DNA of 5,470 nucleotides from Desulfuromusa sp. (GTDB taxonomy: Bacteria; Desulfobacterota; Desulfuromonadia; Desulfuromonadales; Geopsychrobacteraceae), in contig JAOZLQ010000100.1 of assembly GCA_029934755.1 (NCBI GenBank), positions 1 through 5,470 on the forward strand. Direction: 5' to 3'. Under the pieces are notes generated by a model. It was not told the DNA's origin. It saw nothing but the letters and a program-made list of their open reading frames with translations, and did not search any database. Below are positions 1 to 5,448 of the stretch, piece by piece. How positions within the stretch are numbered: the stretch's first letter is position 1; each line of letters opens with the position of its first letter. The translations under genes were made by a program, and so were the position numbers.

Positions 1-502
1 TGACACCACAGTGAACGGTGATAAAGTCAACGCCATCATCCAGATGTTTTTTGACTCCGGCAAAAATATCATCAACGGTCATGTCAACGATGGGTTTGCC
101 TTGCTTTATCACTGCATCACAAGCGGCCTGATAGAGTGGAACACTGCCGATGCAGAGATCCGTTTCAGCGATAATCGCAGCACGGATTTCATCAATGGGG
201 CCACCGGTCGACAGGTCCATCAGAGCATCGGCTCCGGCAGCAGCAGCAACTTTGGCTTTTTCCAATTCTTTATCAATGCTGGTGTCGTCCTGGCTGGTGC
301 CAAGATTGGCATTAGTCTTAGTGCGCAAACCTTCACCGACAGCTAAAGGACGCCCATTGGTATGTTTGTTGTTGTGACAGACAACAGCCGTTCCTGCGGC
401 AATTCTTTGACGCAAAATTTCTGGGTCGATATTTTCAGCGGCGGCAGCTTGGCGCACCAAATCACTGATTTGTCCCTGACGGGCTATTTCCAGTTGGGTC
501 AT
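1..502 (-). CDS. thiC: Phosphomethylpyrimidine synthase ThiC, N-terminal 167 residues (cut by the left window edge)
   Basis: ThiC is a cytosolic radical-SAM enzyme that rearranges aminoimidazole ribotide (AIR) into HMP-P, the pyrimidine precursor of thiamine. Translation on the minus strand from the ATG at 502-500 is open to the window edge. It shows hallmark ThiC blocks: NGRPLAVGEGLRTKTNANLG (residues about 49-68), DLSTGGPIDEIR (96-107), GSVPLYQA (119-126) and MTVDDIF...DGVDFITVHCGV (141-167). The conserved region begins about 30 residues in, so this is the short bacterial/archaeal form rather than the longer E. coli form with an extra N-terminal domain. The C-terminal CxxC...C cluster motif lies outside the window, so activity cannot be judged. 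An SD-like GAGG (512-515) sits about 9 nt before the ATG. Upstream lie a TPP riboswitch and terminator, so thiC should be shut off when TPP is plentiful. Its AIR substrate comes from the same purine pathway that purH completes. Confidence 0.96.
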   Translation of the reverse strand, partial: MTQLEIARQGQISDLVRQAAAAENIDPEILRQRIAAGTAVVCHNNKHTNGRPLAVGEGLRTKTNANLGTSQDDTSIDKELEKAKVAAAAGADALMDLSTGGPIDEIRAAIIAETDLCIGSVPLYQAACDAVIKQGKPIVDMTVDDIFAGVKKHLDDGVDFITVHCGV

Positions 503-524
503 GAAGAGATACCTCAAATAGAGT

Positions 525-565
525 AAAACAGTGCTAAAGCGGTCGCACTGCGGTTAAAAGATACG
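525..565. repeat. Copy A of a 41-bp imperfect direct repeat, with a hairpin, in the thiC leader
   Basis: This stretch matches 804-844 at 34 of 41 positions with no gaps; most differences are transitions. Within it, CAGTGC (529-534) and GCACTG (545-550) form a perfect 6-bp inverted repeat around a 10-nt loop. On the minus strand, the direction of thiC transcription, the hairpin is followed by TTTT (528-525) and then the SD sequence at 515-512. It could act as a weak terminator or leader hairpin, or simply be an intergenic repeat unit. Its function is unknown. Confidence 0.6.
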
Positions 566-569
566 ATTC

Positions 570-587
570 CTGATTGAGCTGAATCAG
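570..587 (-). other. Small inverted repeat in the thiC leader
   Basis: CTGATT (570-575) and AATCAG (582-587) form a 6-bp perfect inverted repeat with a 6-nt loop. It lies between the riboswitch terminator and copy A of the repeat, so it would be in the thiC mRNA leader only when transcription has passed the terminator. There is no T-tract, so it is not an intrinsic terminator. It may only space or stabilise the leader. Confidence 0.35.
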
Positions 588-605
588 CATAGCTAGCCAG
601 TCTAC

Positions 606-633
606 AAAATAAAAAAGCCACCCAAAGGCGGCT
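606..633 (-). terminator. Intrinsic terminator of the TPP riboswitch expression platform
   Basis: On the minus strand AGCCGCC (633-627) pairs with GGTGGCT (622-616), a 7-bp stem with one G-U wobble and a TTTG loop. A T-rich tract, TTTTTATTTT, follows (615-606). This is a textbook rho-independent terminator placed just after the TPP aptamer and about 100 nt before the thiC start. Its left arm (633-628) is shared with the antiterminator, which makes it conditional. Confidence 0.92.
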
Positions 634-664
634 ATCGATAGACTTAATCGGTATTTATAGCCGC
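628..664 (-). promoter_or_regulatory. Antiterminator helix of the thiC riboswitch
   Basis: On the minus strand GCGGCTAT (664-657) is perfectly complementary to ATAGCCGC (635-628), giving an 8-bp helix with a 21-nt loop. Its left arm overlaps the 3' strand of aptamer helix P1 (AGCG, 665-662). Its right arm overlaps the terminator stem (633-627). The inferred switch is that TPP binding stabilises P1, which removes the left arm and frees the terminator. Without TPP the antiterminator forms and thiC is read. Confidence 0.85.
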
Positions 665-750
665 TTCCCTACGCCGGTATAAACCGGATCAGGTTCCAAG
701 GGTTGTTCCAGTAAATATGGAACTCTCAGTAACGTAGACGCCCCTAGCGT
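661..750 (-). promoter_or_regulatory. TPP riboswitch aptamer (THI element) controlling thiC
   Basis: The minus strand carries the conserved TPP aptamer features in order. P1 5' strand is CGCT (749-746), followed by AGGGGCG (745-739) and the invariant CTGAGA (729-724). An optional hairpin P3a follows, GTTCCA (723-718) with TGGAAC (710-705). Next come ACCC (703-700), GAACCTGATC in the pyrophosphate-sensing arm, P5 as CCGG-TTTATA-CCGG, GCGTAGGGA, and P1 3' strand AGCG (665-662). P2 can form between GGG (743-741) and CCC (702-700). The match to the family consensus leaves little doubt. It lies downstream of thiED and upstream of thiC, followed by an antiterminator/terminator pair, so it is expected to act by TPP-induced premature termination. 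Confidence 0.97.
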
Positions 751-767
751 GTCATTTAGACGTAATA

Positions 768-797
768 GAATTACCAGTTAGATAACATGAAAGTCAA
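768..797 (-). promoter_or_regulatory. Candidate internal promoter for the riboswitch-thiC transcript
   Basis: On the minus strand TTGACT (797-792) is 5/6 to the -35 consensus. It is followed after 18 bp by a poor -10 match, TAATTC (773-768). A start near 761 would place the 5' end about 12 nt before aptamer helix P1, as expected for a riboswitch transcript. A 5-bp inverted repeat, GTAAT (762-766) and ATTAC (770-774), overlaps the -10. The weak -10 keeps confidence low; readthrough from thiED is the alternative. Confidence 0.3.
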
Positions 798-803
798 CAG
801 GGA

Positions 804-844
804 AAAGCAGTGCAAAAGTGGTTGTACTGCGATTAAACGATACG
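804..844. repeat. Copy B of the 41-bp imperfect direct repeat, just after thiED
   Basis: This stretch begins 15 bp beyond the thiED stop codon and is 83% identical (34/41) to 525-565, at a constant offset of 279 bp. Its hairpin arms are CAGTGC (808-813) and GTACTG (824-829). They pair with one G-U wobble in a plus-strand RNA but have one A-C mismatch in a minus-strand RNA. On the minus strand CTTTT (807-803) follows, so it might be a weak thiED terminator. Together with copy A it brackets the riboswitch. Confidence 0.6.
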
Positions 845-858
845 GGGTGTTGCAAGGT

Positions 859-2289
859 TTAATCTATAGATGCCTGTTCATGCAAGAGCAGCATGGCAGC
901 TTGGATATGATTTACCGGCCCGTGCCCCCGACCAATCTGGACGGAATGCTCGATAGCAAGAGAAACAAAGCGTTTCCCCCGTTCCACAGCGCGTTTCAAG
1001 GGATATCCCTGGGCGAGGAAAGTGGCAATGGCTGCTGAAAGGGTACAGCCGGTGCCATGGGTGTTGATGGTGTCAAAACGTGGGCCGGTCAGTTGATGTT
1101 CTTCATCTCCTAGCAACAAAATATCTGTGGCATCACCGTTTAAATGGCCACCTTTGATTAAGACGTTACGCGCCCCCAACTCTTGTAGATTGCGGCCAGC
1201 CTCAATCATCTCTTCGATGGTTCGTGGCTCAATACCGGTCATCACTTCAACTTCAGGAAGATTAGGAGTTAGAAGGTAGGATTGCGGAAGCAATCGGGAA
1301 ATAAGGCTGTCGTGAGCTTCTTTGTCAAGCAACGACTCTCCTCCTTTGGCGATCATCACTGGATCAACAACGGCCAATAAAGAGCGTTCTTCAATGGTTT
1401 TAGCAACGCGTGAAACGATTCCACCCCAGCTGAGCATCCCGGTTTTAATGGTGTCAGCCCCGATATCATCAAGGACTGCCTCCATTTGTTTGACGACAAA
1501 GTCGGTATGAACCATATAAGTGTCATTAACTCCGAGGGTGTTCTGAGCAGTGAGAGCGGTCAGGACACTGCTGGCGTAACTGCCAAGCAGAGTGATAGTT
1601 TTAATATCAGCCTGGATGCCTGCCCCACCACTGGAATCTGATCCGGCAACAGTCAACACTTTGCCGTTGGGAGCAGGATTGTTCCGATTAAATAATAGCG
1701 AATATTCTTTGGCAGCACGGGCGGGATCAGTATCGGTCATAACTCCAGACATAACGGCAATTGCATCAGCTCCGTTGTTCAATGCCTCGAATGCGCCATC
1801 GGGAGTGATACCACCGATGGCAACCACAGGGATGCGAACTGCTTTGCGAACTTTGTTCAGAGTTTTAAGCCCAACCAGAGTGGTATTCTCCTTGCTGTTG
1901 GTTGGAAAAATACTACCGATAGCAACATAGTCAGCGCCATGTGATTCAGCTTTAAGGGCTTCATCTACGCTATGGGTGGAAACCCCGATCATTTTTTTGT
2001 GACCGAGTATTTGGCGGGCCTGAACAATGGACATATCATCCTGTCCAAGATGGACTCCGTCGGCATCAATTTCGTGAGCTAATTCAGGCAGATCATTGAT
2101 AATCAATTTGGCTTCATATCTTTGACAGAGAGCTTTAAGTCCTTCTGCTATTTGCCGCCGCTCATCTGGACGGATATCTTTGGCACGGTATTGGACAATT
2201 TTTGTCCCGCCAGTCAATGCTGCTTCTACTTTCTTCAGTAACCTTTCCTCTTGGCTGTCATCCGTAATCAGGTAGAGACCGGAAATCAT
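859..2289 (-). CDS. thiED: Bifunctional ThiE-ThiD: thiamine-phosphate synthase fused to HMP/HMP-P kinase
   Basis: This 476-residue cytosolic protein joins two thiamine enzymes. Residues 1 to about 203 are ThiE, which condenses HMP-PP with thiazole phosphate to thiamine phosphate. Visible motifs are QYRAKD (33-38), IIND (63-66), DGVHLGQDD (77-85), GVSTHS (102-107), IGSIFPTNSKEN (124-135), VVAIGGI (155-161) and AVMSGV (178-183). After a short linker (about 202-208, NNPAPNG), residues 209-476 are ThiD, a ribokinase-fold kinase that phosphorylates HMP and HMP-P. Its motifs are AGSDSSGGAGIQADIKT (215-231), TALTAQNTLGV (244-254), DPVMIAKGGESLL (309-321), TPNLPE (341-346), IKGGH (378-382) and the anion hole HGTGCT (411-416). 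Both halves are full length with no missing motif. The ATG at 2289 is preceded by AAGGGG (2303-2298) 8 nt upstream. A strong promoter lies at 2401-2429, and no riboswitch is seen in its own leader. thiC follows on the same strand. Confidence 0.97.
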   Translation of the reverse strand: MISGLYLITDDSQEERLLKKVEAALTGGTKIVQYRAKDIRPDERRQIAEGLKALCQRYEAKLIINDLPELAHEIDADGVHLGQDDMSIVQARQILGHKKMIGVSTHSVDEALKAESHGADYVAIGSIFPTNSKENTTLVGLKTLNKVRKAVRIPVVAIGGITPDGAFEALNNGADAIAVMSGVMTDTDPARAAKEYSLLFNRNNPAPNGKVLTVAGSDSSGGAGIQADIKTITLLGSYASSVLTALTAQNTLGVNDTYMVHTDFVVKQMEAVLDDIGADTIKTGMLSWGGIVSRVAKTIEERSLLAVVDPVMIAKGGESLLDKEAHDSLISRLLPQSYLLTPNLPEVEVMTGIEPRTIEEMIEAGRNLQELGARNVLIKGGHLNGDATDILLLGDEEHQLTGPRFDTINTHGTGCTLSAAIATFLAQGYPLKRAVERGKRFVSLAIEHSVQIGRGHGPVNHIQAAMLLLHEQASID

Positions 2290-2339
2290 TTCAATATCCC
2301 CTTAATTTATTAAGTCGATAAAATTGAACTTCTGAGCAT

Positions 2340-2369
2340 ATTTTCAGGTAAATAAAGTTTTCTGAAAAT
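2340..2369. other. 8-bp inverted repeat in the thiED 5' leader
   Basis: ATTTTCAG (2340-2347) and CTGAAAAT (2362-2369) are perfect inverted repeats with a 14-bp centre. They fall inside the roughly 105-nt thiED leader predicted from the promoter at 2401-2429. They could be a DNA operator half-site pair or an A/U-rich RNA hairpin. The surrounding DNA is AT-rich, so chance is also possible. Confidence 0.35.
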
Positions 2370-2400
2370 TTTAGAATGAAGATTTCAAAATTAGTGGAGG

Positions 2401-2429
2401 ATCATAACAATATAAAGTCTTGGTGTCAA
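2401..2429 (-). promoter_or_regulatory. Near-consensus sigma-70 promoter for thiED
   Basis: On the minus strand a perfect -35 box TTGACA (2429-2424) is followed by exactly 17 bp and then TATGAT (2406-2401), 5/6 to the -10 consensus. Transcription should start near 2394, leaving a leader of about 105 nt before the thiED ATG. I see none of the TPP aptamer elements (CTGAGA, GAACCTGAT, GCGTAGGGA) in that leader, so thiED initiation appears not to be TPP-gated. Confidence 0.75.
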
Positions 2430-2452
2430 TTAATCTTTCAATTGGTTGCTAC

Positions 2453-2479
2453 TTTACAGAATGTTGTAGAAAGTATAGT
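2453..2479 (+). promoter_or_regulatory. Candidate alr promoter
   Basis: TTTACA (2453-2458; 5/6 to the -35 box) and TATAGT (2474-2479; 5/6 to the -10 box) are separated by 15 bp, shorter than the optimal 17. The start would fall near 2486, giving a leader of about 52 nt. It is back-to-back with the thiED promoter, the two -35 boxes being about 23 bp apart. The short spacer lowers confidence. Confidence 0.4.
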
Positions 2480-2486
2480 TATGTGT

Positions 2487-2503
2487 CTCAATAATTTGTT
2501 GAG
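2487..2503 (+). other. Small hairpin at the start of the alr leader
   Basis: CTCAAT (2487-2492) can pair with GTTGAG (2498-2503), six pairs including one G-U, around a 5-nt loop. If the candidate alr promoter is right, this hairpin would lie at the very 5' end of the mRNA, where such structures often protect transcripts. It is about 18 nt from the SD sequence and does not hide it. Confidence 0.3.
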
Positions 2504-2537
2504 TCCCATCTCTACTTTATCGGGAGGTCACATATAA

Positions 2538-3668
2538 ATGAATTATTCTTCCCGCCCAACTTGGGCTGAAATAAATTTACTGGCACTACGGCATAATCTG
2601 CAACAGGCATTAAAATCATGCTCCGTTACACAGCGTGTATTGGCGGTTGTTAAAGCTGATGCCTATGGTCATGGTGCCACTCCTGTAACTCAGGCATTGC
2701 AATCCTTTGGCATTTGCGATTTTGCTGTGGCGACTCTGGAAGAAGCATTGGAATTGAGATCTGCGGGAATAACCGATAACTTGCTGGTTCTGGGGAGTTG
2801 TTTTCCCGGTCAGGAAGGTGCTTTTTTACAATATGATGTAATGCCAACGCTACTGGATGTGGATACCGCTTTACGTCTTAATGCCGAAGCAGTCAGCCAG
2901 AAACGGCAGCTGAAAGTGCATTTGAAAGTTGATAGTGGGATGGGACGGGTTGGTTTCCTCCCTGAGCAACTGCGGGAATTTCTATCTCAGTTGAGCCAAC
3001 TTGACGGGTTGACAATCGAAGGGTTTATGTCTCATCTGGCTTGCGCTGATGAGTTGAACTCTACGGTGACGGTAGACCAGCAGGGGCAATTTCGGATGAT
3101 GTTGCAAATGGTACGTGAAGCCGGGATTGAACCACGTGAAATTCATCTTAATAACAGTGCTGGGTTGAGTGGTTGGGAGTGTCCGGAATGTACTATGTCG
3201 CGGCCAGGAATCATGCTTTATGGCGGCCTTCCCGGGTTTGATTTTTCCTCTAAGTTAGACTTGCAGCCTGTGATGCATCTGCGTAGTTGTATTGCCCAGT
3301 TACGGCAGCTACCCGCTGGAAGTGGTATCTCCTATGGTCATTGTTACCACGCCCATGATGATATGAAAGTTGCGGTTCTGCCGATTGGTTATGCCGATGG
3401 CTATAATCGACTCCTCAGTAATTGCGGTCAGGGAATTTTGCATGGGGAGAAAGTTCCGGTGATCGGCAGGGTCTGTATGGATTGGATTATGCTGGATGTC
3501 AGCCATGTCTCTGATGTTGCGGTTGGTGATTGCGTTACCCTGCTTGGTTCGGCGGACGGTTTATCAATAACTGGAGATGAGTTGGCAGAGCAACTTGACA
3601 CCATTTCCTATGAAGTTTTTTGCCGTATTGGTAGTCGAGTCCCGCGGCGATATCTGCCAGAATCATAG
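2538..3668 (+). CDS. alr: Alanine racemase (PLP-dependent, fold type III)
   Basis: Alr interconverts L- and D-alanine in the cytosol and supplies D-alanine for peptidoglycan. The 376-residue protein has the normal length. The N-terminal TIM barrel opens with PTWAEINLLALRHN and the PLP-binding motif AVVKADAYGHG (36-46), with Schiff-base lysine K39. KVDSGMGRVGF (130-140) carries the cofactor-contacting arginine R137. The middle shows GFMSHLACAD (162-171), HLNNSAG (203-209) and RPGIMLYGG (222-230). The C-terminal beta domain has GISYGHCY with the second catalytic base Y266, LPIGYADGY (281-289), GRVCMDWIMLD (310-320), and ends near ISYEVFCRIGSRVPR. All expected catalytic residues are present. The ATG at 2538 follows GGGAGG (2522-2527) by 10 nt. 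It is divergent from thiED and separated from purH by 214 bp, so it is probably its own transcription unit. Confidence 0.98.
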   Translation: MNYSSRPTWAEINLLALRHNLQQALKSCSVTQRVLAVVKADAYGHGATPVTQALQSFGICDFAVATLEEALELRSAGITDNLLVLGSCFPGQEGAFLQYDVMPTLLDVDTALRLNAEAVSQKRQLKVHLKVDSGMGRVGFLPEQLREFLSQLSQLDGLTIEGFMSHLACADELNSTVTVDQQGQFRMMLQMVREAGIEPREIHLNNSAGLSGWECPECTMSRPGIMLYGGLPGFDFSSKLDLQPVMHLRSCIAQLRQLPAGSGISYGHCYHAHDDMKVAVLPIGYADGYNRLLSNCGQGILHGEKVPVIGRVCMDWIMLDVSHVSDVAVGDCVTLLGSADGLSITGDELAEQLDTISYEVFCRIGSRVPRRYLPES

Positions 3669-3721
3669 CGTTAAAAGCGGTTGTCAGCGGGGGGGAATCA
3701 TGCTAATAAATCATTCAATTT

Positions 3722-3738
3722 CCAGTTCGTCAAACTGG
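3722..3738. other. Perfect hairpin in the alr-purH gap
   Basis: CCAGTT (3722-3727) and AACTGG (3733-3738) form a perfect 6-bp stem with a CGTCA loop, 53 bp after the alr stop. No T-tract follows on either strand, so it is not a standard intrinsic terminator. It could be an operator, an mRNA 3'-end stabiliser for alr, or part of a rho-dependent end. Nearby, an A/T-rich stretch TATATAAAAT (3761-3770) resembles a -10 region for purH, but I find no acceptable -35 box at the right distance. Confidence 0.4.
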
Positions 3739-3800
3739 CTCAAAAACACTCTTCATTTCATATATAAAATAGCGTAGCAACTTAGATATATGCAAAATTA

Positions 3801-3840
3801 GCCAGGCAGTGCCGGGAGGTGGCTGTTTCGCTGTTTTTTT
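3801..3840 (+). terminator. Terminator-like hairpin and T-tract upstream of purH
   Basis: GGCAG (3805-3809) and TGCC (3810-3813) can pair back through a GGGA tetraloop with GGTG (3818-3821) and CTGTT (3823-3827), with one bulged G at 3822 and several G-U pairs. After CGCTG, seven Ts follow (3834-3840). The T-tract starts a few nt late and the stem is imperfect, so this is a candidate only. It lies 132 nt beyond the alr stop and ends 42 nt before purH. It could end the alr transcript or attenuate purH. Confidence 0.42.
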
Positions 3841-3871
3841 ATCCCGATAACTTTTTTGATATGACCCTTGA

Positions 3872-3876
3872 AAGGA
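3872..3876 (+). promoter_or_regulatory. purH: Ribosome binding site that fixes the purH start
   Basis: AAGGA ends 6 nt before the ATG at 3883. An in-frame TTG at 3868 would extend the protein by five residues, but it lies upstream of this site and has no SD of its own. The ATG gives an N-terminus, MAAIKRALISVSDKTG, that matches the usual start of PurH proteins. Confidence 0.85.
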
Positions 3877-3882
3877 AACCCC

Positions 3883-5448
3883 ATGGCTGCCATCAAGCGT
3901 GCGTTGATTTCAGTATCTGATAAAACCGGAGTTCTCGATCTAGCTCGTGAATTGAGTAGTTTCGGAGTTAAACTATTGTCAACGGGTGGAACTGCAAAAT
4001 TGATTCGTGATGCCGGTATTCCGGTGATGGATGTCGCTGATTATACCGGGTTTCCTGAGATGATGGATGGGCGAGTGAAAACTTTGCATCCAAAAGTTCA
4101 TGGTGCCCTGCTTGGGTTGCGCGATAATCCTGAGCATGTCGATGCGATGGCAAAACATGATATCGAAGCGATTGATATGGTGGTGGTTAACCTTTATCCT
4201 TTTGAGGCGACGGTGGCCAAGGAAGGTTGCAGCCTGGAAGATGCTATCGAGAATATTGATATTGGTGGACCGACGATGCTGCGCAGTGCCGCAAAAAATA
4301 ATAAGTTTGTCACTGTGGTGATTGATCCGACTGATTACGAAACGGTTCTCACCGAAATGAAGCAGAACAGCGGTGAGGTATCGACTGAGACCAATTTTCA
4401 GCTGGCGGTGAAGGTTTATCAACATACTGCTGCCTATGATGGTGCGATTTCAAATTGGCTTGGAAAGAAAACCAGCGAAGATGCTGTTGATTTTGCTCCA
4501 ACCCTGACCCTGCAATTTCAAAAAGCTCAGGGGATGCGTTACGGTGAAAATCCACATCAGAAAGCGGCATTCTATGTAGAAAAAAACATTGCTGAAGCGT
4601 CAATTGCAACGGCACACCAACTACAGGGCAAGGCACTTTCCTATAATAATATTGGCGATACCGATGCGGCCCTTGAGTGCATCAAACAATTCAGTGAAGC
4701 ACCGGCTTGTGTCATCGTCAAACACGCTAATCCTTGTGGCGTGGCTACAGGAACTACCTTGCTGGAAGCTTATCAACGGGCTTTCTCTACAGATCCAGAA
4801 TCTTCATTTGGTGGCATTATCGCTTTTAATCAAGAGCTGGATGCTGAAACAGCGCAGGCCATTGTTGATCAGCAATTTGTCGAAGTCATTATCGCGCCAA
4901 AGGTTGCCGCTGCGGTTCCGGAAATTATTGCAAAAAAGAAGAATGTCCGTTTACTCGAATGTGGTGAGTGGCCAGCTGAAACTGCTCAGAGACTTGATTA
5001 CAAGCGGGTCAATGGTGGGCTATTGGTCCAGGAAGCCGATCTGCTGTTGAATGATGATTTAAAGGTTGTCACCAAGCGGGCGCCGACCGATAAAGAACGT
5101 CAGGATCTCGATTTCGCTTGGCGGGTGGCCAAATTTGTCAAGTCGAATGCGATTGTGTATTGCAAGGATGGTATGACTATCGGTGTTGGAGCGGGACAGA
5201 TGAGCCGAGTCAATTCAGCACGAATTGCTGCGATCAAGGCTGAACATGCCGGGCTGGATGTCAAAGGTGCAGCAATGGCTTCGGATGCATTTTTCCCTTT
5301 CCGTGATGGTCTCGATAATGCTGCTGCTGTCGGCATCACGGCAGTTATTCAGCCTGGTGGATCGATTCGCGATGAAGAGGTTATTGCTGCAGCAGATGAG
5401 GCGGGAATTGCGATGATTTTTACTGGCATGAGACATTTCCGCCATTGA
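3883..5448 (+). CDS. purH: Bifunctional PurH: AICAR transformylase / IMP cyclohydrolase
   Basis: PurH performs the last two steps of de novo purine synthesis in the cytosol: formylation of AICAR by 10-formyl-THF to FAICAR, then ring closure to IMP. The 521-residue product has normal length (E. coli about 529). Residues 1 to about 195 form the MGS-like cyclohydrolase domain, with ALISVSDKTG (7-16), LLSTGGTAKLI (31-41), MDGRVKTLHPKVHGALL (61-77, K66), VVVNLYPFE (100-108, Y105) and NIDIGGPTMLRSAAKN (124-139, D126 and K138). Residues about 200-521 form the transformylase domain, with RYGENPHQ (219-226), VKHANPCGVA (279-288; catalytic K280-H281), DPESSFGGIIAFN (304-316), FVKSNAIVY (418-426, N422), SDAFFPFRDGLDNAAAVG (467-484) and the C-terminal FTGMRHFRH. 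All key residues are present. Two in-frame TGA codons end the gene (5446-5451). It is probably transcribed separately from alr. Confidence 0.98.
   Translation: MAAIKRALISVSDKTGVLDLARELSSFGVKLLSTGGTAKLIRDAGIPVMDVADYTGFPEMMDGRVKTLHPKVHGALLGLRDNPEHVDAMAKHDIEAIDMVVVNLYPFEATVAKEGCSLEDAIENIDIGGPTMLRSAAKNNKFVTVVIDPTDYETVLTEMKQNSGEVSTETNFQLAVKVYQHTAAYDGAISNWLGKKTSEDAVDFAPTLTLQFQKAQGMRYGENPHQKAAFYVEKNIAEASIATAHQLQGKALSYNNIGDTDAALECIKQFSEAPACVIVKHANPCGVATGTTLLEAYQRAFSTDPESSFGGIIAFNQELDAETAQAIVDQQFVEVIIAPKVAAAVPEIIAKKKNVRLLECGEWPAETAQRLDYKRVNGGLLVQEADLLLNDDLKVVTKRAPTDKERQDLDFAWRVAKFVKSNAIVYCKDGMTIGVGAGQMSRVNSARIAAIKAEHAGLDVKGAAMASDAFFPFRDGLDNAAAVGITAVIQPGGSIRDEEVIAAADEAGIAMIFTGMRHFRH

Noticed and set aside
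11..346. Open frame of 111 codons on the plus strand at the left edge
   Set aside because: It is the antisense shadow of thiC; the minus strand carries clear ThiC motifs over the same bases.
787..1038. Plus-strand open frame of 83 codons beginning in the thiED-thiC gap
   Set aside because: Most of it is antisense to the conserved ThiD C-terminus, and I see no Shine-Dalgarno sequence or recognisable protein family.
1592..1930. Plus-strand open frame of 112 codons inside thiED
   Set aside because: It lies wholly antisense to conserved ThiE/ThiD sequence and has no independent support.
2290..2400. A second TPP riboswitch in the thiED leader
   Set aside because: CTGAGA, GAACCTGAT and GCGTAGGGA are all absent on the minus strand here.
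2395..2430. GGAGG at 2395-2399 as an RBS for a small leader peptide before alr
   Set aside because: No ATG, GTG or TTG follows within a usable distance; the nearest TTG is about 20 nt away.
3577..3777. Small frame overlapping the alr 3' end and the gap
   Set aside because: It starts deep inside alr in another frame, with no RBS or recognisable product.
3669..3882. ZTP (pfl) riboswitch upstream of purH
   Set aside because: This class often precedes purH, but neither its GGGUCGUG-like segment nor its CGCCUGGGC-like 3' segment is visible on either strand.
3868..3882. TTG start at 3868 for purH
   Set aside because: AAGGA at 3872-3876 lies inside that extension and is ideally spaced for the ATG at 3883.
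3979..4425. Minus-strand open frame of 148 codons inside purH
   Set aside because: It is the shadow of the cyclohydrolase domain; the plus strand has all catalytic motifs.
4589..5050. Plus-strand open frame of 153 codons in another frame of purH
   Set aside because: It overlaps the transformylase core out of frame, and its Leu/Ser-rich sequence resembles no family.
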